Assembly (NCBI GenBank): GCA_009787485.1
Contig: WQWP01000010.1
Coordinates: forward strand, 1 to 30,163
Length of the DNA: 30,163 bases
Direction of reading: 5' to 3'
Source: Lentimicrobiaceae bacterium
GTDB taxonomy: Bacteria; Bacteroidota; Bacteroidia; Bacteroidales; WCHB1-69
Position 1 is the first letter of the stretch; the number at the start of each line of letters is the position of its first letter. The notes below the pieces were generated by a model. That model ran no database searches and was not told the DNA's origin. It saw only the letters and a list, made by a program, of their open reading frames with translations. Positions 7,480 to 16,307 of this stretch are shown piece by piece. A program made the translations under genes and the position numbers.

Positions 7480-8352
7480 ATGAGAATTTTAGTATTAGCC
7501 AAGCAAGTTCCCGACACTCGAAATGTAGGCAAAGATGCGATGAAAGCTGATGGCACGGTAAATCGCGCTGCGCTGCCTGCCATTTTTAACCCCGACGATC
7601 TGTGTGCCTTAGAGATGGCGCTAAAAGCTAAAGACCGATTGAAAAATGCAGAAGTGTTTGTAATAACGATGGGCCCCGCACGTGCTGCCGAAATTATCCG
7701 CGAATCAATCTATCGTGGCGCCGATAAAGGTTTTTTGCTTACCGACCGGAAGTTTTCCGGTTCCGACACTTTAGCCACTTCTTATGCTATTTCTCAAGCA
7801 GTTAAGTATTTGCAACCCGATCTGATTTTCTGCGGTTTGCAAGCCATTGACGGTGATACGGCACAAGTGGGCCCGCAAATTGCCGAAAAGCTAACATTTC
7901 CACAAATTACATACGCAGAAGAACTTATTGAAATAGATAATAAATCTATTGTTGTAAAACGCCGCTTGGAACGTGGCGTGGAAACCGTTAAATCCCCGCT
8001 TCCTGCATTGGTTACCGTACACGGCTCTGCGCATACCTGTCGTGCCCGCAAAGCCAAACGGGTTATGCTATACAAACATGCCCGCACCATTTCCGAAATG
8101 CAGGATGATAACGTAGAGTCGTTTCGCGCAACGTCTCTACAATCCAAACGCCCCTACTTACTAATTGAAGAATGGGATGCCGGTTTTATAAACGCCGACG
8201 ACAAATTTCTTGGGCTGGCAGGCTCGCCTACAAAGGTAAAAAAGATTGATAACGTTGTTTTTGCACAAAAAGCGAACAAAGCCCTAACCTCCTCCGACAC
8301 CGATATTGAACAACTGATAGTAGAACTGTTTGAATCGCGGGTGGTTGGGTAG
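7480..8352 (+). CDS. etfB: Electron transfer flavoprotein subunit beta
   Basis: A 290-residue beta subunit of ETF, which with EtfA carries electrons to or from acyl-CoA dehydrogenases. The start MRILVLAKQVPDT, the nucleotide loop AIDGDTAQVGPQIAE (from residue 122) and the family signature VKRRLERGVETVKSPLPALV are all present. ATG 7480 is preferred over an upstream TTG at 7474 because MRILV is the conserved N-terminus. The C-terminal third is the long form seen in Bacteroidota, ending with SPTKVKKIDNVVF. Residues 212-221 (VESFRATSLQ) are encoded by a degenerate 28-bp palindrome at 8113-8140 that looks inserted in frame. Whether this ETF is electron-bifurcating cannot be told from the visible motifs. 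Confidence 0.94.
   Translation: MRILVLAKQVPDTRNVGKDAMKADGTVNRAALPAIFNPDDLCALEMALKAKDRLKNAEVFVITMGPARAAEIIRESIYRGADKGFLLTDRKFSGSDTLATSYAISQAVKYLQPDLIFCGLQAIDGDTAQVGPQIAEKLTFPQITYAEELIEIDNKSIVVKRRLERGVETVKSPLPALVTVHGSAHTCRARKAKRVMLYKHARTISEMQDDNVESFRATSLQSKRPYLLIEEWDAGFINADDKFLGLAGSPTKVKKIDNVVFAQKANKALTSSDTDIEQLIVELFESRVVG
8113..8140. repeat. 28-bp palindromic element, copy 1 (in etfB, decayed)
   Basis: Left half GTAGAGTCGTTTCG and right half CGCAACGTCTCTAC pair at 12 of 14 positions. The outer GTAGAG/CTCTAC and length of 28 match the copies at 23041 and 29844. It begins at the first base of an etfB codon. Confidence 0.75.
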
Positions 8353-8409
8353 GAATTAAGAATTAGGAATTAAGAGAATAAAACAATCTACCCATTAACA
8401 CTAACCACT

Positions 8410-9441
8410 ATGAACATATTTATTTACTGCGAAATAACAGAAGAAAAACAAATTGCCGAGGTCTCTTTAGAACTATTATCTAAAGGAAGAAAATTAGCAA
8501 ACCATCTTGGCGTAAAATTAGAAGCTATTGTATTGACCGATAAGGCAGAAGCCGTTTTAAGCAGAATTAACGATTTCGGCGTGGATGTCATTCATTTAGC
8601 AGAAGACACAGCGTTTTTTCCTTATCGCACATTGCCTCATTTTCAGTTGGTAAAGGCTATTTTCGAGCATGAGCAACCGGAAATTGCTCTGTTTGGCGCC
8701 ACTTCTGTAGGACGCGATTTGGCGCCGCGTGTTGCCTCCGCGCTTCGTTGCGGATTAACTGCAGATTGCACCTCATTAGAAATTGGTAATCATATTGATT
8801 CTAAAACAAATACAGAGTATAAAGATTTGCTGTATCAAATTCGCCCTGCGTTTGGAGGCAATATTATCGCTACCATCATCAACCCTGAAACGCGCCCGCA
8901 AATGGCAACTGTGCGCGAAGGTGTGATGAAGTTGGAAGAGGTCGCTCAGAAAAAAACAGCTGAAGTGAAATTCATTGACATGTCGAAATATCTTAATCCT
9001 GAGGATTTTGCAGTAGAGATTGTAGAGCGTCATATCGAAGCGCAAAAAGTGAATTTGAAAGCGGCGAATATCATTGTGGCAGGAGGCTACGGCGTTGGCT
9101 CTAAAGAAAACTTTGGGTTGCTGTACGATTTGGCTGCCGTATTGGGCGGCGAGGTGGCGGCTACACGCGCAGCCGTTGATGCCGGCTACTGCGAGCACGA
9201 ACGCCAGGTGGGGCAAACGGGTGTAACTGTGCGCCCAAAACTGTACATTGGCTGCGGTATTTCGGGCGCCGTGCAGCACCGCGCCGGCATGGATCAAGCT
9301 GCTAAAATCATCTCTATCAATACCGATCCTAACGCGCCACTTCATGCTATTGCCGATTATGCCATTACCGGTGATCTGACCGAAATATTACTAAAAATGA
9401 TCACAAATTTAACACGCAAAATAATAAAACAAAAAAAATGA
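8410..9441 (+). CDS. etfA: Electron transfer flavoprotein subunit alpha
   Basis: A 343-residue alpha subunit binding FAD and pairing with EtfB. The N-terminal half is the short alpha/beta domain with GATSVGRDLAPRVASAL. The C-terminal FAD domain carries the full signature: VAGGYGVGS, then AATRAAVDAGYCEHERQVGQ, then YIGCGISGAVQHRAGM, then IADYAITGDL. It follows etfB after 57 bases that contain small GAATTAAG direct repeats. Its stop overlaps the start of the acyl-CoA dehydrogenase by four bases (ATGA), indicating translational coupling. Confidence 0.96.
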   Translation: MNIFIYCEITEEKQIAEVSLELLSKGRKLANHLGVKLEAIVLTDKAEAVLSRINDFGVDVIHLAEDTAFFPYRTLPHFQLVKAIFEHEQPEIALFGATSVGRDLAPRVASALRCGLTADCTSLEIGNHIDSKTNTEYKDLLYQIRPAFGGNIIATIINPETRPQMATVREGVMKLEEVAQKKTAEVKFIDMSKYLNPEDFAVEIVERHIEAQKVNLKAANIIVAGGYGVGSKENFGLLYDLAAVLGGEVAATRAAVDAGYCEHERQVGQTGVTVRPKLYIGCGISGAVQHRAGMDQAAKIISINTDPNAPLHAIADYAITGDLTEILLKMITNLTRKIIKQKK

Positions 9442-11126
9442 ATTACTACTTAGACAACGAAGTTCTAAAATTACAACTCTCCCACCCTTTGATGGAGAAA
9501 ATTGTAAAATTGAAAGAAAATAACTTTGAATACGCCAAAGAAGTGCCGATTGCGCCGGTTGATTTTGAAGACGCCATTGATTCTTACCATAAAGTGCTCG
9601 AAATTGTGGGTGAAATTTGCGGCGATATCATTGCGCCCAATGCAGAAAGCGTTGATATTGAAGGCGTGCACGTGGAAAACGGTCGTGTAGTGTACGCTCA
9701 AGGCACACAAGAAAATCTAAAGGCGCTTACCGATGCCGGGCTTTTCGGAATGTCGCTGCCTTACAAATACAACGGGCTGAACTTTCCGATGGTGCCTTAT
9801 GTGATGGCGGCAGAGTTAGTATCGCGCGCCGACGGAGGCTTTGCCAATATTTGGGGATTGCAGGATTGCGCCGAAACCATTCGCGAGTTCGCATCCGAAG
9901 AGATTAAGAGCGAGTTTCTGCCGCGAATTAACAAAGGAGATACTTGCTCCATGGATTTGACCGAGCCTGACGCTGGTTCAGATTTGCAAGCGGTGCAACT
10001 GAAAGCCACTTTTGATGAACAGACGAACTGTTGGCGCTTAAATGGCATTAAACGCTTTATTACCAACGGTGATGCGCATATTAAATTAGTGCTGGCACGC
10101 TCGGAAGAGGGCACGAAAGATGGTCGTGGGTTGTCTTATTTTGTGTATGATACAAATGATAACGCAGTGATTATTCGTCGTGTAGAGAACAAAATGGGCA
10201 TCAAAGGCTCGCCCACATGCGAGTTGGTATTCAAAAATGCACCTGCAAAATTGGTAGGCGAGCGTAGAATGGGTTTGATAAAATATGTAATGTCGTTGAT
10301 GAACAGTGCGCGTTTGGGCGTAGGCGCACAATCGGTGGGCATTTCAGAAGCTGCTTATCGTGAAGCATATAAGTATGCACAAAAGCGCGAGCAGTTTGGA
10401 AAAGCAATTCTCAATTTTCCGGCGGTGTACGAAATGTTGTACAACATGCGGGCAAAAATTGATGCTTCGCGTGCCATTTTGTATGAAACGGCTCGTTGTG
10501 TGGACGTTTACAAATTATGGCAGGAGGTAGCTAAAGAACGCCAGTTAACCTCGGAAGAGCGCGCCGAAATGAAACATTACAACAAATTGGCCGATGCCCT
10601 CACTCCGATGTTGAAACTAATGTCGAGTGAATTTTGCAACCAAATTTGCTACGATGCCGTGCAAGTGCACGGCGGCACCGGTTTCATGCAAGATTTTCCG
10701 GTAGAGCGCATGTACCGCGATGCCAGGATCACCACGATTTACGAAGGTACCTCGCAACTGCAAGTAGTAGCAGCCATTCGCGCAGTGATTAACGAAACCT
10801 ATGCTGCATTAATCGAAGTTTTTGAAAAAGAAGAAGTTCCACAAGAATTTGAACGCATAAAATTTGAGTTGAACACCATGAGAGCCTATTACGAACATGC
10901 CAAAAATTTGGTTTCGGGCATGAACAGCGATGAAATGCTTGATTTGCACGCACGCCGTTTGGTAGAGATGGCAGCGTATATTATTATGACTTATTTACTT
11001 ATGTTCGACGCCATGCGCTGTTCCTGCAATTGTTGCAGCTTAAAAGAATCGGCGCGCCATTTCTTGCGCTTAGGAAAGGCAATTTGTTTGGGACATTTAG
11101 ACACAATTCAATACTCATCCTCATGA
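9438..11126 (+). CDS. Acyl-CoA dehydrogenase family protein
   Basis: A 562-residue flavoprotein that oxidises acyl-CoA, or reduces enoyl/crotonyl-CoA, with electrons exchanged through the adjacent ETF. Family motifs are DLTEPDAGSD in the middle domain, LGVGAQSVGISEAAY, KREQFGKAI, and the catalytic region RITTIYEGTSQLQ with E436 as the probable base. The C-terminal extension after about residue 460 is usual in the Bacteroidota 560-600 residue subgroup. Substrate length is not evident; the ETF context suits a short-chain (butyryl/crotonyl) role in an anaerobe, but this is inference. Its last 19 bases overlap the convergent DUF2795 gene. Confidence 0.94.
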   Translation: MNYYLDNEVLKLQLSHPLMEKIVKLKENNFEYAKEVPIAPVDFEDAIDSYHKVLEIVGEICGDIIAPNAESVDIEGVHVENGRVVYAQGTQENLKALTDAGLFGMSLPYKYNGLNFPMVPYVMAAELVSRADGGFANIWGLQDCAETIREFASEEIKSEFLPRINKGDTCSMDLTEPDAGSDLQAVQLKATFDEQTNCWRLNGIKRFITNGDAHIKLVLARSEEGTKDGRGLSYFVYDTNDNAVIIRRVENKMGIKGSPTCELVFKNAPAKLVGERRMGLIKYVMSLMNSARLGVGAQSVGISEAAYREAYKYAQKREQFGKAILNFPAVYEMLYNMRAKIDASRAILYETARCVDVYKLWQEVAKERQLTSEERAEMKHYNKLADALTPMLKLMSSEFCNQICYDAVQVHGGTGFMQDFPVERMYRDARITTIYEGTSQLQVVAAIRAVINETYAALIEVFEKEEVPQEFERIKFELNTMRAYYEHAKNLVSGMNSDEMLDLHARRLVEMAAYIIMTYLLMFDAMRCSCNCCSLKESARHFLRLGKAICLGHLDTIQYSSS

Positions 11127-11329
11127 AAAAAGAAATCGTCTTTTGTAGGATAATCAGGCCATAAATCTTCAATGTTATCGTAGGCTTCTCCCTCATCTTC
11201 AATTTCTTTCAAATTTTCAATAACCTCCATCGGAGCTCCTGAGCGTAGTGCATAGTCAATCAATTCTTCTTTAGTGGCAGGCCAGGGCGCATCTTCCAAT
11301 TTTGAGGCTAATTCTAACGTCCAATACAT
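11108..11329 (-). CDS. DUF2795 domain-containing protein
   Basis: A 73-residue acidic protein, MYWTLELASKLEDAPWPATK at the start, then ELIDYALRSGAP and a conserved tail with DLWPDYPTKDDF. This is a complete member of DUF2795, a small conserved family in Bacteroidota of unknown function. A perfect TATTTTTG box lies upstream at 11365-11372. Its 3' end overlaps the convergent acyl-CoA dehydrogenase by 19 bases. Confidence 0.9.
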   Translation of the reverse strand: MYWTLELASKLEDAPWPATKEELIDYALRSGAPMEVIENLKEIEDEGEAYDNIEDLWPDYPTKDDFFFHEDEY

Positions 11330-11364
11330 AAAAATGTTTTATTAGGTTTGTTTTAATGGGGGCG

Positions 11365-11372
11365 CAAAAATA
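11365..11372 (-). promoter_or_regulatory. Predicted -7 box of the DUF2795 gene
   Basis: Reverse-strand TATTTTTG followed by GCGCCC, about 36 bases before the ATG. No clear -33 element. Confidence 0.5.
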
Positions 11373-11414
11373 AATTTTTATGGATACGAAAATGCGTCTT
11401 TGGGAAAATTTTAT

Positions 11415-11954
11415 TTATCTTATTTTCAGATATTTTTCTTCCGTTTCTGATTTTATGTGGAGGAAACGCGCCAAAATAAAGAAATAATCGGAGAGCCGGT
11501 TTGCCATTTGAAGCAGCGTCAAAAAAGACTCATTTTGCGCACAAAAACAAGCTATTTTCCGCTCTAACTTCCTACAAGTTGTACGACAAATATGGGCTTG
11601 CGCAATAGCACGAGAACCTTGCGGCAGCAAAAAACTGTGCAATGGCGGCAAGTCTTCTTCCATTTTATCAATTTCCTGCTCAATTTGCGTTAAAAAATGC
11701 TCGTGAGAAATTTCTTTCCAGTATTGTGCATGTTTTGCTGTAGGGGTTGCTAAAATTCCGCCAATGATAAACAAATTTTCTTGAATTTCTGTCAAAAACG
11801 GCAGATCCTCTTCTGCAAGCAGCGCTCCAATGTGTGCGTTCAGTTCATCGCAAGTTCCGTAAACATCAAGAATGGCTTCCGATTTATGCACTCTGTCTCC
11901 GCCTACCAATGAGGTGGTACCGGTATCTCCGGTTTTGGTGTAAATTTTACTCAT
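11415..11954 (-). CDS. Cob(I)yrinic acid a,c-diamide adenosyltransferase, PduO type
   Basis: A 179-residue enzyme that adenosylates cob(I)alamin with ATP, making coenzyme B12. The N-terminal ATP loop SKIYTKTGDTGTTSLVGGDRV, the CRTTCRKLERK helix and NRLSDYFFILARFLH near the C-terminus are the PduO/MMAB signatures. The start overlaps the stop of dapA by 8 bases, so translation is probably coupled although the two functions are unrelated. It implies that the organism uses B12-dependent enzymes such as methylmalonyl-CoA mutase. Confidence 0.94.
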   Translation of the reverse strand: MSKIYTKTGDTGTTSLVGGDRVHKSEAILDVYGTCDELNAHIGALLAEEDLPFLTEIQENLFIIGGILATPTAKHAQYWKEISHEHFLTQIEQEIDKMEEDLPPLHSFLLPQGSRAIAQAHICRTTCRKLERKIACFCAQNESFLTLLQMANRLSDYFFILARFLHIKSETEEKYLKIR

Positions 11955-12843
11955 TTGGCGATTTGTAACTAGACAATAACTTTTTTATAAACTCCTGATG
12001 CTCTCCCGATACCCGTGTGAGTGGCGAGCGCAAATAATATTCTATGCGATTTTGCAGCGCCAAGAATGTTTTTACGCCGGCAGGACTTCCTTCTTTAAAA
12101 CATGCCTGAATAATATCTAAAAGTTTATAATGAATTTCTGCGGCATTTATAAATTTTTCTTCTTGTGCCAGATGTATCATTTGTGCCATTTCAGATGGAA
12201 ACGCATTGGCTGTTACAGAAATAAGCCCATCAATCCCTACAGCCATAAGTGGCAAAGTAATCGCATCATCTCCCGAAATTACCAAAAAATCTTCCGGTTT
12301 GTGTTTCACTAAATACATAATTTGATTCATCATTCCGGAAGCTTCTTTTATGCCGATAATATTCTCATGCTCAGCCAATTTCAGAGCAGTATCGGGTTCA
12401 ATGTTACAACCGGTGCGAGTTCCTACATTATACAAAATAACCGGCAGCGGCGCATGGGCCGCCAGCATTTGATAGTGCTCAATGAGACCGGTTTGCGTAG
12501 GTTTATTATAGTAAGGCGTAACCGACAAAATGGCGCACACCCCTGAAAAATCGAAGGTTTTAAATTGTTGAAGAATGCAATGGGTAGAGGGACCGCCCAT
12601 GCCCACAATAATAGGCACGCGGTTTTGATTTACCTGCACTAGTGTGCGCACAATTTTGTGCTTTTCCTCATCGGTAAGCGTAGGTGTTTCTCCGGTGGTT
12701 CCCAGCGCCACCAAGTAATCTACTCCGCTATGAATGAGATGGTTTGCCAATTCTTCCAAATTAGTGTAATCCACTTCGCCAGTGGATAAAAAAGGAGTAA
12801 CCACTGCTACTCCCAAGCCTTTATATTGATTTATGAGATGCAT
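11947..12843 (-). CDS. dapA: 4-hydroxy-tetrahydrodipicolinate synthase
   Basis: A 298-residue aldolase-fold enzyme condensing pyruvate with aspartate semialdehyde, the first committed step to lysine and diaminopimelate. Matching E. coli numbering plus five, the visible active-site residues are T49-T50 in LGTTGETPTL, Y112 in TPYYNKPTQTGL, Y138 and R143 in LYNVGTRTGCNI, and the Schiff-base K166 in GIKEASG. It overlaps the preceding DUF6913 gene by 13 bases and the following adenosyltransferase by 8. Confidence 0.97.
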   Translation of the reverse strand: MHLINQYKGLGVAVVTPFLSTGEVDYTNLEELANHLIHSGVDYLVALGTTGETPTLTDEEKHKIVRTLVQVNQNRVPIIVGMGGPSTHCILQQFKTFDFSGVCAILSVTPYYNKPTQTGLIEHYQMLAAHAPLPVILYNVGTRTGCNIEPDTALKLAEHENIIGIKEASGMMNQIMYLVKHKPEDFLVISGDDAITLPLMAVGIDGLISVTANAFPSEMAQMIHLAQEEKFINAAEIHYKLLDIIQACFKEGSPAGVKTFLALQNRIEYYLRSPLTRVSGEHQEFIKKLLSSYKSPNE

Positions 12844-13373
12844 GCTCCGGTTAATTTGAGTAAATAATTGTGAATGATTTTCAAGAGTTTAAGATAATCT
12901 AAGTGCTCTTCATCCTTAATATAAATATCGTACAAATCGTGCATATATTCATTGGCGCCCACTGATAATCCGGCTTTTGAAGTGGCTAAGATGTAGCGTA
13001 ACGGCGGCAAATTATTTCGGGAGAGATCAATGAGCAGGTTAAAATCTTTATTTAAAAAATCATTGAGTTGAACAAAATCGGGTTTCCCGTACCAATTCAG
13101 ATTTTTCTTTGAAAAATAATCGGCAGATAGCTGTTGCAAACAATAATAGGGCACTTTTTTCTCATTAATATACCCCACAAGCCACACGGTTCTATTGTGA
13201 GATTGAAGTTTTGAAAACAAATTATGAATCTCTTTATAAGAATCTTCATCAGTTATTTGGCAAATAATACCGATGGTTCTGGTTTGCTCTAAAGAAATAA
13301 TTTTTTTTTCTCTGAAAGGTTTATGCTTTGCTATCGAACGTTTTAGTAAAGACTTCTTAATGCGATTTAACAT
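12831..13373 (-). CDS. DUF6913 family protein
   Basis: A 180-residue protein of unknown function typical of Bacteroidota, often beside dapA. Recognisable stretches are TVWLVGYINEKKVPYYC, LSADYFSKKNLNWYGKP and FNLLIDLSRNNLPPLRYI. The start at 13373 (MLNRIKKSLLK) is preferred to an upstream ATG at 13436 because a TATTTTTG promoter box lies between them at 13401-13408. The C-terminus overlaps dapA by 13 bases. Confidence 0.85.
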   Translation of the reverse strand: MLNRIKKSLLKRSIAKHKPFREKKIISLEQTRTIGIICQITDEDSYKEIHNLFSKLQSHNRTVWLVGYINEKKVPYYCLQQLSADYFSKKNLNWYGKPDFVQLNDFLNKDFNLLIDLSRNNLPPLRYILATSKAGLSVGANEYMHDLYDIYIKDEEHLDYLKLLKIIHNYLLKLTGACIS

Positions 13374-13400
13374 AACTGTGGGTTTGGTTGTATGGGTGGG

Positions 13401-13408
13401 CAAAAATA
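13401..13408 (-). promoter_or_regulatory. Predicted -7 box of the DUF6913-dapA-adenosyltransferase operon
   Basis: Reverse-strand TATTTTTG followed by GCCC, 28 bases before the chosen start at 13373. It decides the start of the DUF6913 gene. The -33 region is not clear. Confidence 0.5.
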
Positions 13409-13488
13409 GTAAAAAATAGTTCTCCACTTTTGCCAAAACTTTCTACCATCTGCAAAACAGTAGTAGAAAACTTTGCGCCTTTGCGAGC

Positions 13489-14349
13489 TTATATTTTCCC
13501 CCAAATCTCCTCCCTCATTCTAATCGACTCATTTCGAGCACATTCGCTAAACCGCTCTTCGCCGTTTTCCACTTTTTTGTACGCTAAAAGAATAGAACGA
13601 GAGGCATTCACTACGCCGCCATTCCCGTTTTTCAGATAGAGTGCAATATCTTCGGCTTTTCCACCCTGCGCGCCGTAGCCAGGAATGAGGAAAAACGTAG
13701 AATCCAATTGCCGGCGAACATCGCGCGCTTCATCGGCATGCGTGCAGCCCATTACTCCGCCAATAGAGGAGAAGCCACATCTGCCGAGATAATCTTTGCC
13801 CAACGCATTAATTTTTTCACCTACAATATTATATACACGCTTGTTGTCCTCCGTAGGCAAATATTGAATATCCTTTGCGCCTTCGTTAGAAGTTCTTATT
13901 AATACAAAAACGCCTTTTTCGTGGTCTTTTATAAATGGTAAAAAAGGCGAAATGGTATCCACGCCCATGTAGGGATTCAGCGTCATGAAATCGGCTTCAA
14001 AATCTCTTGAGAAATGCGCTTTAGCGTACATTTCGGCAGTTTTAGCAATGTCGCCGCGTTTAACATCGGCAATAATGAGTGCTTTGCGTTCGCGCAAATA
14101 GGATAGCGTTTTTCGGTAAGCTTCCAATCCTTGCATTCCAAAGGCTTCGTAATAAGCAATTTGCACTTTGTAGCATGCCGAAACATCTAAAGTGGCGTCA
14201 ATAATTTGTTTGTTAAACGAGAAAAGCGCATCGCTGACATGGGAAAACGCTTTTGAAAAATGCGGGGGAAGATATTCATAATCAGTATCTAACCCTACGC
14301 ACACGTGCCCTTTACCGGCTATATGCGAAAAAAGTTTATCTATTATCAT
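13489..14349 (-). CDS. pyrF: Orotidine 5'-phosphate decarboxylase, type 2
   Basis: A 286-residue enzyme forming UMP from OMP. The active-site motif is IIADVKRGDIAKTA with D95, K97 and D100, in the form of the longer type 2 subfamily. CVGLDTDYEYLP near the start and IPGYGAQGGKAED toward the end bind the nucleotide and phosphate. It lies 68 bases downstream of lepA with a palindrome between, so it may have its own promoter. Confidence 0.96.
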   Translation of the reverse strand: MIIDKLFSHIAGKGHVCVGLDTDYEYLPPHFSKAFSHVSDALFSFNKQIIDATLDVSACYKVQIAYYEAFGMQGLEAYRKTLSYLRERKALIIADVKRGDIAKTAEMYAKAHFSRDFEADFMTLNPYMGVDTISPFLPFIKDHEKGVFVLIRTSNEGAKDIQYLPTEDNKRVYNIVGEKINALGKDYLGRCGFSSIGGVMGCTHADEARDVRRQLDSTFFLIPGYGAQGGKAEDIALYLKNGNGGVVNASRSILLAYKKVENGEERFSECARNESIRMREEIWGKI

Positions 14350-14386
14350 AACTCTTAATTTTTATTTTTTAATTTTTTATTCTGTT

Positions 14387-14404
14387 CGTCAGTTAAAACT
14401 GACG
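14387..14404. repeat. Short perfect palindrome between lepA and pyrF
   Basis: CGTCAGTT and AACTGACG are perfect complements around AA. On the lepA strand it is followed, after a few bases, by A/T-rich sequence rather than a clean T-run. It could be a weak terminator of lepA or a protein-binding site. Confidence 0.55.
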
Positions 14405-14417
14405 GCAATGAATTGAT

Positions 14418-16205
14418 TTAATCCAACTTCAACACCGCTAAAAATGCCGATTGCGGGACTTCTACATTTCCGATTTGGCGCATTTTTTTCTTTCCTTTCT
14501 TTTGTTTTTCAAGGAGTTTTCGCTTTCGTGTGATGTCGCCGCCATAACATTTTGCGGTTACGTCTTTACGCATTGCCTTGATGGTTTCGCGTGCAATAAT
14601 TTTGGTGCCTATGGCTGCCTGAATGGCAATGTCAAATTGCTGTCTGGGAATGAGTTCGCGAAGTTTTTCACAAATTTTACGCCCAAACGGATACGCATTG
14701 TCCACGTGTGTTAACGAGGAAAGCGCATCCACCGAATCGCCGTTCAGGAGGATGTCCAATTTTACCAACTTCGCCGGTTTGTAATCGGAGATGTGATAAT
14801 CGAATGAGGCATAGCCTTTTGAAATGCTCTTCAATTTATCGTAAAAATCGAAAACAATTTCTCCTAGCGGCAAATCAAAGGTTAATTCCACGCGGTTTGA
14901 TGCGATATATATTTGATTGAGAAGTGTTCCGCGTTTATCCAAACACAATTTCATAATCGGACCAATATAATCGGCTTTACTGATGATTTGGGCGCGAATG
15001 TAAGGCTCTTCCACGTGGTCAATGGTGCTGGGCGAGGGCATTCCCGAAGGGTTGTGCACCTCAATAACCTCTTTTTTCGTGGTAATTACTTTGTACGAAA
15101 CGTTGGGCACCGTGGCAATCACATCCATATCAAATTCCCGGTCTAATCTTTCCTGCACGATTTCCATGTGCAACAAGCCGAGAAATCCGCAGCGGAAGCC
15201 GAAGCCGAGCGCGGCAGAAGATTCCGGCACAAAGGTTAATGAGGCATCGTTGAGTTGCAGTTTTTCTAAGGAAGCGCGCAACTCTTCATAATCATCGGCA
15301 TCGGTGGGATAAATTCCGGCAAAGAGCATCGGTTTTACTTCTTCAAAGCCGGAAATGGCTTTTTCGCAAGGACATCCTACATGCGTAATCGTATCTCCTA
15401 CACGTACTTCCGCAGAAGTTTTGATGCCCGAAATGATGTAGCCTACCATACCTGCCGTCATGACATCGGCGGGCTCTTGTTTCAACTTCAAAAATCCTAT
15501 CTCATCTGCATGATATTCTTTTTCGGTAGAAATAAACTTCACAAAATCGTTTTTGCGAATGGTACCGTTAAAAATTCTAAAATAAGCAATAATTCCTCTG
15601 TATGAATTAAATACGGAGTCGAAAATAAGCGTTTCGAGGGGCGCTTCGGGGTCTCCTTTTGGAGGAGGAATACAGTTAACGATTGCTTCTAAAATTTCCT
15701 CTACCCCTTCTCCGGTTTTGCCGCTGGCTTCTATAATCTCCTCTCTTTTACAGCCTAACAGATCCACAATTTGATCTTTTACCTCTTCGGGCATTGCCGA
15801 GGGCATATCCATTTTATTGAGTATCGGAATAATTTCCAAATTATGGTCAACTGCCAAATACAGATTTGAAATGGTTTGCGCCTGAACGCCTTGCGTAGCA
15901 TCAATCAGCAACAATGCGCCTTCGCAAGCGGCAATGGAGCGAGATACTTCATACGAAAAATCCACATGCCCGGGTGTGTCTATCAAATTGAAAATATAAT
16001 CGGTGCCGTTATGGTTATAATCCATGCGAATGGCGTGGCTTTTAATGGTAATGCCGCGTTCGCGCTCCAAATCCATGTTATCTAACACTTGATCTTGAAA
16101 ATCGCGGTCGGTAATGGTACCGGTATATTGAAGTAACCTGTCGGCTAACGTGCTCTTACCGTGGTCAATATGTGCAATAATGCAAAAATTTCTTATATTC
16201 TTCAT
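14418..16205 (-). CDS. lepA: Elongation factor 4 (LepA) GTPase
   Basis: A 595-residue ribosome-associated translational GTPase. GTP-binding motifs are AHIDHGKST (residues 11-19), DTPGHVDF and NKMDMPSA; the switch region ERERGITIKSHAI and the C-terminal KKGKKKMRQIGNVEVPQSAF are specific to LepA. The start is taken at MKNIRNFCII (16205) because that is the conserved N-terminus; an upstream in-frame ATG at 16253 would add 16 hydrophobic residues of promoter-region sequence. It is divergent from the AAA ATPase gene. Confidence 0.97.
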   Translation of the reverse strand: MKNIRNFCIIAHIDHGKSTLADRLLQYTGTITDRDFQDQVLDNMDLERERGITIKSHAIRMDYNHNGTDYIFNLIDTPGHVDFSYEVSRSIAACEGALLLIDATQGVQAQTISNLYLAVDHNLEIIPILNKMDMPSAMPEEVKDQIVDLLGCKREEIIEASGKTGEGVEEILEAIVNCIPPPKGDPEAPLETLIFDSVFNSYRGIIAYFRIFNGTIRKNDFVKFISTEKEYHADEIGFLKLKQEPADVMTAGMVGYIISGIKTSAEVRVGDTITHVGCPCEKAISGFEEVKPMLFAGIYPTDADDYEELRASLEKLQLNDASLTFVPESSAALGFGFRCGFLGLLHMEIVQERLDREFDMDVIATVPNVSYKVITTKKEVIEVHNPSGMPSPSTIDHVEEPYIRAQIISKADYIGPIMKLCLDKRGTLLNQIYIASNRVELTFDLPLGEIVFDFYDKLKSISKGYASFDYHISDYKPAKLVKLDILLNGDSVDALSSLTHVDNAYPFGRKICEKLRELIPRQQFDIAIQAAIGTKIIARETIKAMRKDVTAKCYGGDITRKRKLLEKQKKGKKKMRQIGNVEVPQSAFLAVLKLD

Positions 16206-16307
16206 AGTGGGCGCAAAAAAATAAAAAAAATGAATAGAAAATTTCATTATCATAACGAAAAAATATTATTTTCGCCGAAAATTATCAACATTAGAAAAAT
16301 AGGTTTT

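Noticed and set aside
14387..14404. Definite rho-independent terminator for lepA
   Set aside because: The stem is eight pairs and no uninterrupted T-run follows, so it is listed only as a palindrome.
16206..16253. Longer N-terminus for LepA
   Set aside because: LepA starts with MKNIRNFCIIAHIDHGKST by family standard; the added residues are promoter-region sequence.
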